From: Hoplostethus atlanticus
Taxonomy: Eukaryota; Chordata; Actinopteri; Trachichthyiformes; Trachichthyidae
DNA length: 64,000 nucleotides
NCBI GenBank assembly: GCA_034670405.1
Contig: JAXDDX010000016.1
Span: forward strand, 1,136,501 to 1,200,500
Direction: 5' to 3'
In this document: positions 32,867 through 42,500 of the stretch, one piece after another
Layout of the letters: the number at the start of each line of letters is the position of its first letter
Numbering within the stretch: position 1 is the first letter of the stretch
Position numbers and translations under genes: made by a program
The notes under the pieces: generated by a model
What the model saw: the letters and a program-made list of their open reading frames with translations, nothing else
What the model was told of the DNA's origin: nothing
Database searches by the model: none

Positions 32867-35800
32867 CGAGGGTGAGTACGAGTCGGTGCTCTGTGTGAAA
32901 CCTGATGTCAACGTTTACCGAATCCCGCCGCGAGCATCGAACCGGGCTGTCAGGTGAGTCGCCGTGGCCGCACGGGCCTTACAACATCACACGAGCGTTT
33001 TGAGCCAGCATCCGGTAAGTGATGAGAGAGGAACCGTTTCGTCACCGACCTACCGAGCTCCCCCCCCCCCCATCTCATCCTCACGGAGCGACCGTGTGTT
33101 GGTTATTTTCGTTGTGCGTAGTCTAAGGTCAGAGGAAATAATGCATAGCCATAAGTTCTGCCTCAATCAGGACCTCACGAGATGTTGTCTGCATCCAATG
33201 GCACGTCAGAGGAGAACATAACAACAGAGGAGACGTCATTAAGTGATTTTGTAGTAAGTAGCTCTAATAGCAATACTGAGGTACTTCATTGATCCCTGGG
33301 GGGGAATTCTCTTTTTGCCTGCGCCACCTTTAGGGAGGCCAGAGCACAGGGTCCGCTACAGCATCCCTGGAGCTGGAAGGGATTCAGTGTCTTGCTCAAG
33401 GACACTTCAGCAGGGTGGATGAGACAGGGAGACCTGATGAATAGGTTGGGTGGGTTTTACACTACTGAGGGAGATTGCCAGAGCAGTCTGTCGGTGGCGG
33501 TGCGGGACGGTTGTCGTTGACATGGTTGACATTGGATTGCTTTCCCTTTTTTCATTGGCTGGTGCATCAACCTGATGCAGTGCAGCTGGATCCGTATGGA
33601 CAGTACTCCATCCCAAAAGTAGCATAGGCTTGGGTCCCATGAGAACACATGATTGGTTAACCAGTAACCACACAGTGTAGAGTCTGCTTTGTGATATAGT
33701 GAGTAAGAGTGATGATGTAATACTCCAGCCCTAGGTCAAAGTCAAATGCCTGTCCGATGCCTGAGTCACGTTTCTTTCACATATCAAATTGCCAGCTGTA
33801 GTGTTATGATGTTAGTAGACAGACACACACACACATCCAAATCCCCATCCCCTGCCCTGCCTCCTATGGTTCTAGCTTGTTGTCCCCATCATCAAGCTCT
33901 CTAAAACACTCTCACCAAATCACCTGCATCACACTCATTCGTGTCTCCTTGGCTCTGTGTTTGTGTCCCAGGGCGGCTGATTGGAAGCTGGATGCTCCTG
34001 ACTGGACGGGACGCATGCGTGTGACGGCCCGGGGCAAAGTGGCCTACGTGAAATTGGAAGACAAAATCTCTGGTAAGAGAGAGGCAAACAGGACAGGTGC
34101 ATTGTTTACTGGCACTACTGCTGTTATAAATCATCTGTCAGTAGTCTCTTCTTCACCACCACCCTCTCCTCCTCGTCTATTCCAGGGTGACCTAGCCCAG
34201 GTCCGAGCTGTGTTAGTTAGGGTGATGACATGCTGATCTCTCAGTCTCAAGCAATGTCTTGCAGAGTATTGGAAGTTGCAACTACCTTGCCTTTTGTGTC
34301 TCTTACAGAAGTACATTAGGGTCCAAAAGTCTGATCACTACCAACAACTGTTTGTTTTCATCATTTATCAAAAACTAATACCACCTTTTTTACTTAGTTG
34401 ATACTTCTTATTCAATAATACATTATTTAGAAATGATACAAATCAACATTTTTAGATCTTTGAGAAATACTCATATTAAATTAAAATGTATATGAATATG
34501 CTGGCCACATACCATTCGGTGATGTTTTTCAAATTGTTGTCACACCATGTATATTCAAATATTAACACATGTATGGTCCCAATACAGTGTGGAACTAAGA
34601 GGTATTGACTAAATGAGTGGGGTTCTCTATGTGTTATTGTCACTACTGCTAATGCTTTAACTTTGAAAAGGACTTCTGTTGAAAAAGTAATTAAATACTA
34701 TATATTATATTAGTAATTAAATACTTTTTTTAAATGATGTAATCTTGTTTGAGACATATCATTTGACTAAAAATGTGTATTCATATTTGTTAAATGATGA
34801 AACAAAACAGCTCTTGGTAGTGGACTCTCTTGGACCCCGCTGTACATTTCATTCCTGTTCATATTTTATTTTGAATCTGTTGACTTTCATAACTGTGAAA
34901 TGACATTGTTTGAATGCTTCATCGTGATTCAAACTGCAGAGGACCCCTTTGATAAATGGATCATTTCAGCAATTAGCGAGTGAACATGTTGTCCTGATCC
35001 ACAGGGGAGCTGTTCGCCCAGGCACCGGTGGACGAGTACCCTGGCATCGCCGTGGAAACTGTCAGCGACTCGAGTCGTTACTTTGTGCTCCGCATCCAGG
35101 ATGACAGTGGTGGGTGGACTGTTTGTTGCTAAACCTTTAGCCAACTGTCGTGCTCTTTGTTACATGTGCTCATAATTGAGAGGATAACACGTTGGAACAA
35201 GATGCTCCAGTGCATTGATATTGTCATGATAGAACCACACAGTCTTTACAGCAGATCTAGCCAAATGTCTACACTGGTGTCCAGGGATTAGTATGTTTTT
35301 GTTTGTTTTGGACCATTTGAATCAGTTTCTAAGCTTTTTGTCCTTGTCTGTTGTGTTCTTTGATTTCTGTCTTAGGCCGCAGTGCATTCATAGGCATTGG
35401 GTTTGGAGACAGAGGAGACTCCTTTGACTTCAATGTTGCACTGCAGGACCACTTCAAGTATGTAGCTGCTCCATAGTGTGTCATGAAGCTAATTCAATAG
35501 TTAATGAATTGATTACAGTTTCATAACCTTTCCCTTCGTGACTCTGCTGCCCTGCTTCTCTTTCCCAGGTGGGTGAAACAGGACGATGAATTCAGCAAGC
35601 AGGCGCAGGCTCCAGACTCCACTCCTAAACTGGACCTGGGCTTCAAAGAGGGCCAGACCATTACTCTCAATATTGGGGTAACCTCCACCATTCATTCATT
35701 TTCTGATCAGTCTAAACAACTGTTTTGATGTTTTGTATCGGCATTGATACCTAACATGCATGTGCACACATGTACACACACCTATCCAGCTCTTTTTCCC

Positions 35801-36270
35801 TCTCTATGTCCATTACAGCAGTCAAAAAAGAAGGACAAGTCTCGTCCGCAGAGTTCAGGTGGCTTTGGGCTCCTCCCCCCTCCTCCTGGAGGCAAGATAG
35901 CCCCACCCCCTTCATCCAGAGCTAACAATCATAACACACAACCACCTGCAGGAGGAAGTGACACAGGTAGATAATTGTAACACTACAGATGTAACTATTT
36001 ATAAGTGGAATTTATAAATTGATTTCAATTCCCACGTTCCTGAATTCTTAAAACGTTAAGAAACGTATAATCACTAATAACTAATCTATAATTACTGTGT
36101 TATAACGATGTCATATGTGCATTCTATTTCTTCTTCTCTTTTCTGTTTTATTGTAAGGTTGTTTGTTAGAACTGGACTCCAGTAACTCAAACTCAGTGGC
36201 TCCATCCAACTCCAACCCCACGGCCAGCGCTGACCTGTGGGGAGACTTTGACTCTGTATCCCCGAAGTGA
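32859..36270 (+). CDS. necap1: NECAP endocytosis-associated protein 1
   Basis: Clathrin-coat accessory protein that binds the AP-2 adaptor and regulates coat assembly. Exons: 32859-32953, 33972-34072, 35005-35109, 35376-35457, 35569-35677, 35819-35966, 36158-36270; all phases agree and give 250 residues (human NECAP1 275). The N-terminus [20 protein letters not shown] favours NECAP1 over NECAP2. Residues about 7-135 form the PHear domain, with [20 protein letters not shown] and LQDHFKWVKQ clear. The [10 protein letters not shown] motif and one AP-2-binding WxxF motif (LWGDF) follow. The second, C-terminal WVQF motif of mammals is absent: translation ends SVSPK. The stop region also reads as a splice donor (GAA followed by GTGAGG), but no downstream exon was found. 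Confidence 0.95.
33283..33420. repeat. Fish interspersed-repeat relic in necap1 intron 1
   Basis: The stretch contains a segment like tacttCATTGATCCCtgggg followed by CTTGCTCAAGGACACTTCAG. This pairing recurs in repeat copies across many teleost genomes. It lies in the first necap1 intron. Family name and orientation are unresolved. Confidence 0.6.
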
Positions 36271-37870
36271 GGGGAGATTTTCTCTCTCTTTCTCTCCCTG
36301 TTACCCTTCTGTAAATTAATGTAGCGCTCTTTAAGGTTTTCCCATCATGGGGTACTGTATCTCTCCCTGCCAAGCAGGGCAACCCCTGTACCAGCTCAGT
36401 TCAGTTCAGTTCCATAAGGCCTTTCTTCTGACCTTAACCTGAGCCAGACCAAGACCCACCTCACCTCTCTTTCCACCCCCTTCCATCTACCGATCTCCCT
36501 TTCTCTCACAAGCTTCCATGTTCCTACTTCCATTCCCTCTTTCCTCCTGTTGCTACATTTAATATCCTAACTACTATAGCAGAGTATCTACCACTGAGAG
36601 ATATGATCAAGGGAGAGATAATTATAGAAATAATCTTATTGTCAAATATTATAAAATATAAGAATGAATGAACTTTATGTACAGAGAATATTTATTGTAA
36701 GTGTATATAGTGTCGGTCAGTAGCTTGTAATTATCGTCATTGGTGTGGTTGTTTGTGTGTAGCTTATTTTTCTCCAAGTCCCAGGCTGGGGACTCACTAT
36801 ATGCACTGAGTGACAGGCTAGTCTGTCTGTCTAGTTGGAAAAGGGGTCTCAGAGTTTAAACACAAGGATTGTTCTGATATTAGACTTAGGTTATAGTGAA
36901 GCTTACCACCTCATCAATGCACGTGGAAGGAACATGCTTGGCTGTAGCTATCCTACCTGGTATTTGTGCTGTCTGGCACCCTCTAGTGGGCTCTTGTGGC
37001 TCTGCAGCCCCTTCTGGCATTGAGTGAGGAGCTGTATCAGAGCTGCAGCTGTTGAACACATATTTCACTGGGGATGGGTGCTGGACACTGGGCACATTGT
37101 TTAAACTGGAGGCTTTTGTAAACCAACACAAAGAGACAGAGAAATAGAAACGTTGGATATGAGAGACTGTAACAAAAAGAACGTGAGTATGCTTTTATCT
37201 TTGCCTCTAGGGGAAACAGGGAGGCTTTAGTCCATGTTTAGTCCTCGTTATGTCACCTCTGCTCAACAGGGCTCAAAGCTGTGACTGGGTGAGTCATTCA
37301 GGTCATGACCTCTCTCCTTCTCAATGAATAGGCCTGTGTTTCTGCGCTGTCCTGCTATTCTGGGGACAGATTCATACCCCTAGTGCTTTATGAGGCGGTG
37401 AGCAGGTCCTATACCTTAGCCATAGCGTGTCGTACTGTACCAACAAGTTTTAACTGTGAACTTCAAATCCATGTTAAGATTTAACCTTCAGTATTCTGGC
37501 GTTAACAAAGCGATCTGGGACCAACCTAGAGCTTGTTAGATGCAGTGTTTTGTTGTGTTATTGTTATGTAAGGAGAGATGGGTTGCAGTGATATCACACA
37601 TGCACACGTGTTGTGACATATTTGTGGTGACCGGTGGCATGTTGATGGATGTATGTTGACTGGGTCACACAGAGGTTGTTCCAAGTGTGTAAGCCCAAAC
37701 AATGTCGGTCAATGTTTGTTTACTGTGCAAATGATGTGCATTTCTCCCAACTGTTACCTGTTATTTAAACTGTATATGTGTATGGAAATGGACATGCAAT
37801 GAAAAATATAAAGATATCACCTAATGACCACGAACTTCACTTGGTTGTTGTTTTGGTTTCTATTGAATAA
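36271..37870 (+). other. Probable necap1 3' UTR
   Basis: About 1.6 kb without supportable coding sequence separates the necap1 stop codon from an AATAAA at 37866-37871. I searched it by eye for a missing terminal exon ending in WVQF and saw none. Transcript end is inferred. Confidence 0.5.
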
Positions 37871-37937
37871 ACACAGTGCAAAGGAATTCCTGAGATTGAT
37901 GAAAACAAATCAATAAACCAATCAAGTCATGAACAAA

Positions 37938-37943
37938 TTTATT
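37938..37943 (-). other. mfap5 polyadenylation signal
   Basis: TTTATT on the + strand reads AATAAA on the minus strand, 457 bases after the mfap5 stop codon. It lies about 70 bases from the necap1 AATAAA on the opposite strand, so the two transcripts probably end tail-to-tail. Confidence 0.6.
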
Positions 37944-38215
37944 GGATTTTATTGGATATAGTGCACATATTATTGGAGTGTCAATGAGTGCCTTACAGAC
38001 CACAATATAGTGTGTTTTTTTCTCTTTACAGTGAAATGAGACGTCAGTGCTGCTATAGGCCAATTACTACAGTGCAGTTAATGGTTCGTAAACCATGGAA
38101 GACATGATCTGTGTCCAACAACAAACATACCAAATGATCATGCCTACAAAATTCACAGACAATTTAAAAAAAAAAAAGACTAATACAGGAACAGAGATAT
38201 GACTCAGCACACTTG

Positions 38216-38217
<2 letters not shown>

Positions 38218-38264
<47 letters not shown>
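38218..38264. repeat. (TG)n microsatellite in the mfap5 3' UTR
   Basis: A TG run of about 22 copies (CA in the mfap5 transcript), between the mfap5 stop codon and its polyadenylation signal. Confidence 0.92.
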
Positions 38265-38267
<3 letters not shown>

Positions 38268-38399
38268 AGAGATAGAAAGAGACCACCAGGTGTTGAGCAG
38301 TGGATTTATGGTGTTATGGGCTGTTTTTATGACAACGCCCCTAGGTTGTGTCTCTAAGGGACTCCATCCTTACAGGCGGCCACCGCCATCTTGGGCCCA

Positions 38400-39518
38400 T
38401 CAGGCCTTGTTTGCCCAGGTTTTTGGGTTGCTACGGCGATGGCGACAGCGTTTCTCATACGTTGACCGCTGAAGGCGCTTGGGCCATCCGGACAACTCCC
38501 TGCACAGTTCCGCTGGAATGGATAAAGGAGAGAACGGTTTCTCTCTGCACATGCATGTTGATGTACTTGGTCTGTGCATGTGTGTATGCATTCATGTAGA
38601 GTGTGTTACCTTTCAGATACTCATCCTGTTGGCACACTGTCCTCATGCAGATCTCTTTGTTGATCACATAGACACGAGGAAGGCTGGAGCAGAAGCGGAG
38701 TAAAGGATGAACATAAAGAGAAGCCTAAAGTGACAGAACTGTACTAATACACTGGGGAGGTGACCTAGTGTCACAGGGTGATCCTATGTCCTGTCATAGT
38801 CCCCTTGAACAAGACACTGAAACCACCTCACTCAGAAAATACCATAAAAGTCACTCTGGGTAAGAGTGTCTGTCAAAAGGAGCAAGTTAGTTAGTTTCTG
38901 TAGAAAAACTGCAGATCACCTGTAGAAGCACAGATTGCCAACACATCTCTTTGAGGGCCGGTGAACCGAGTACATCCTGGTGCATGGATACATCTCCTCC
39001 CTACAGTCTGCAGACACGGGGGAAATACACAGCATGTTGAAATAGTATCACACACAGTGACAAGATGCAGCACATCACAACTTACAAAAGGGTGAGTATT
39101 TGCCAAGAGCACACGGGGGACTCTTTACAGGCAGTTTAGACTCCCTCCCCAATCTCTCCAGTCACTCACTGGGTGGCAAGATGGTGGCAGGTGCCTCAGT
39201 AGTCTCTAGAGACAAGGAAACAAAACAGGGTCAGCTTGGGAAAACATTGCAATGACTCACAGACTGACAGATGCCATGCGGCGCAACGTGTCTTGATCTA
39301 AAGTGTGACTTATGAGAAGAACGCCATTACCGTCCTGCTGGGCCCGGGCTACAGCTGTGAACGCTGTGGAACAGAAAACCACATGAGGGGAGTGTTTCAC
39401 GGCACAAAAACAAACACACAGCGACTCAACCGTAATTAAACAGGGTGATTTGTGTGTTCTGTTTGGCAGCGTTACCGTGGAAACTGCAGAGGAGCAGGAC
39501 CATTGGAAGGCTGCCCAT
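38400..39518 (-). CDS. mfap5: Microfibril-associated protein 5 (MAGP-2), compact form
   Basis: Secreted extracellular-matrix protein that binds fibrillin microfibrils. Six coding exons, in minus-strand order: 39518-39476, 39363-39331, 39205-39170, 39007-38920, 38683-38610, 38512-38400. All joins are in phase and give 128 residues (human MFAP5 173). The start MGSLPMVLLLCSFHAF is a signal peptide. A second in-frame ATG is at 39503. After a short linker (QQDETTEAPATILPPN) the matrix-binding MAGP domain starts: CREEMYPCTRMYSVHRP, LCFYSLPRVYVINKEIC. The basic tail ELCRELSGWPKRLQRSTYEK matches MFAP5 and not MFAP2, which ends in a cysteine-rich segment. The acidic N-terminal region and the integrin-binding RGD of mammalian MFAP5 are absent. 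aicda and necap1 next door match human 12p13. Confidence 0.92.
38765..38885 (+). repeat. SINE-like relic inside an mfap5 intron
   Basis: The segment CCTTGAACAAGACACTGAA followed by TCACTCTGGGTAAGAGTGTC and TGTCAAAAGG matches the common 3' domain of teleost tRNA-derived SINEs. It makes up about half of the 236-base intron between two mfap5 exons. Confidence 0.65.
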
Positions 39519-42500
39519 TCCTCCGACTTGTGAGAGCGAGGCTTTACGAGCTGGAGGAAACCATAGAGGAAAAGAGTTGGGGGCGATTTCACAGAGTGGA
39601 ACTGTTCAATATCCTCACACCAGATTTTTATCCTGTTTTTGTTTCCTTTAATCCCCCCGTCTCTCTCGCACTCTAATGTTTTCCCCTCATGTTTGGCCTG
39701 TGAATAGAATAGGTGTGAAAAGTAGTCCTATGTATTTGATACCATACAAGTTGTCTTTATTGTAGATGGGTGCAGTTATCATTATGCCTCATGTTTTCTG
39801 TTTTTCTCAGACTGGCTGTTACACCAACAGAATAATAGCAGTGGAGCTGCTGAAGAGTAATGAAATTCTAATGACCGGACTGTCTGGAAACGTCCTCCTT
39901 GTCTGAAGAGTTGGCCTTTCTTTCCCTCCCTCACTCCCCACCTCTTTCCTTTTTCTCTGTGTCTCTGTTGTCGTTCTCTCTCTCTCTCTCTCTCTCTCTT
40001 GCTCCCCCTACTTCTCTTCCTCCCTCCCTCCCTGCATCATTCCTCTCGTGATGTGTCAATGTAACTTTGGAGTCCAAGACATGAGTTCTCCCAAAAGAAT
40101 GTGTTTTTTGTGCCCTATTGGAGCACCCCTGCCACCCCTCCTTTCTTACAGTTGCACTTTCTTTCGTTTCCAGCTTTCTTTTCGTAGGACACATTTCTGC
40201 TTTCCTACTGTACAACTGTCAACGGCCGTTCTGAGTGTGACGGTTTCATCAGTAGTTATGTCTTTTCTTCCATCATCCCAGAGTTAAACATTTGCAATCA
40301 CAAAAATGTAAACTCTGGATTATCCTGGTTTAACTTAACCTGGTTCAACATGCCTGTATTGATTTGATTTGATCGCCCTCTTCCTGCGACCACATAGCAC
40401 ATAACTTTACAAAGCAGAGTGGTTATGAAATAAATATGATCAGCCATGCACTCACACTCACGTTTCATGTTTATATGTCATCAGTTAAACTTTTTCATTC
40501 ATTAATATGTTTTGTATGTGATGTATCTTGTATCAACAGTAGACGGTCATCAGTGTATTTCCTACAGAATGTGCCATAATTGTGTCGATATTAAAGAAGC
40601 ATTGTTGTGTCATACTCACAAGTTTTGCTGCCGTCCGAAACTTCGTTAGTATGAATCTTTTGTCTTCTCTTCTTTCCCCTCCTTTCCTCTCCTTCTCCCT
40701 CCCCCTCCCCCTCCTCCTCCCCCTGTCCTCATAATTTTCTTGCTCTTCACTTTTTTCCTCCCCCAATCTGGTAAAAATTTAGGGAGACGCTACAATCCGT
40801 TCTCTTTCATGTGAAGAGATTTTCTCATTGGTTCCCACGTCCCTTGTTTATAGTCACACAGAACACGAGACATTTTATTTGACAGATATACAGCCACAGT
40901 CTCTCACACAGAGAGAAAAACAACTATCATCTTTTCAAAGGCAGCTCATAATTAATGGAAATACACAAACATGATGTAGGTTATAGTTATAGCATGGGAT
41001 TTGGCCTTGAAATACCTTTGCTGTGTGAATAATACATGGCTAAAGATATTGTTAAATTGTTGTATAATGCAGAGAGATGCAGCTGTAGTCTGAACAGATT
41101 TGCCACTCGTCTTGCTCTTATTCCTCTCTCAACAAAGTGCAAAGAGAGGAGAGTGTAATGTGTGATCTGAGTGATCTGTTTTCATATTAGTGGAGAAAAT
41201 GAGATGAAAAAAAAGCTGTTCAACAACGGGCCTGAAGTTCATCTGTCGCAGTACTTTATTTACACCAGCAGGTGGAGCAATGCACATGGAAAGTCCCTGG
41301 TCTCAACAAGCAATCCTATCCAGGTCATCAGGTAAGATACAGATAAGGAATTAATATTGAATATAAATAAATACATAAATAAGTGAATATGAACAGATTG
41401 CCTACAGTTTGACATTTTTGAAACTACATATTATTCACAAGCCAAGTCGCAAAGGTGTTGTTATGTAATGAATGATTGGCTGTGATTGCAAATAGAGAAA
41501 ATGCATATTGTCTCATATAAAACTGAAAGTAGTGTGAAAGATGTCTGACAATATTGTGTGAAAAACAACAAGTTTGGTCAGCAGATTTGACAGAAGCATA
41601 TCTGACATCCCCTCAGTCCAACTCAGAAAACGGATTAATTTGGGGTATTTTTACCGAAAGAATCCTTTAGTGGACAATTTGTAGTTGCAAACAATTATGC
41701 CTGCCTGGTACACCAAAGTGCTGTCCAGAGATGAAAGTGAATACGACTTGATCCTTTGTCTCAGAGACTATTGACTGTTGAAAAGTTGGTTTTCGTAGGG
41801 ACTGTTATAGCTACATGGGGAGGGACACTTAATGCTGCACTGGCTTCCATGGCATTAAGTAATATAAATATTGCCACACATACCCCTGAAGTCACAGACA
41901 ACAAAAATCTCTCTGGCTGTCACACTACGGTCGGCCTAGTCATTTCAGAGGGAGACACTCATCATCCCCTTGACATATTGGGGCTACATAGACTCCGGGG
42001 TGAGTCTCCTGCCCTAACAAGGTCGGCTGGGCGAGGCCGATGACAGCTTGACATATGGAGGCAGTGTAAGCAAGAGAGAGGAAGAGAGGGCCGCAGAGGG
42101 ATGATCGGCCCTGGGAACACATCAACCTGCCATTCCACACATAGAAATGAAGAAAGAGTAGACGGGAGCGAGCGAGTCAGGTGGCGAGGCAGCCTGAACG
42201 CAAGGGAGAATACCAGATAGTAAACACATGATAATCTCTAGACTTGTTTATTGGTTAGAAGGCATTCCTCCCCCCCCCTCCCCCTCCCCCCATGCCCGTC
42301 CATGAGGCAGCCCAGCCCTGCCGTACATTCTCTCCCTACGTCCTGCACTTCACCCCAGCACCCCCTCTTCCCTCACTCTTCTCCTCTCTCCTCTCTTTCT
42401 GTCTTTCCGCCAGCCCATTGATTTCTCATGCTTTTGCTGTACAAGTGAAACACACATGCTCTGCAGTCCACTGGCACATTGTCATTTTATCACTCAATAC

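Noticed and set aside
39476..39676. Plus-strand open frame that looks like a coding exon after a CAG acceptor
   Set aside because: The opposite strand encodes the mfap5 signal-peptide exon in phase with five downstream exons. The plus-strand reading has no consistent partners.
39811..39905. Plus-strand segment after CTCAG reading TGCYTNRIIAVELLKSNE and ending in a stop
   Set aside because: No upstream exon with matching phase and no recognised homology; one acceptor-like site is weak evidence.
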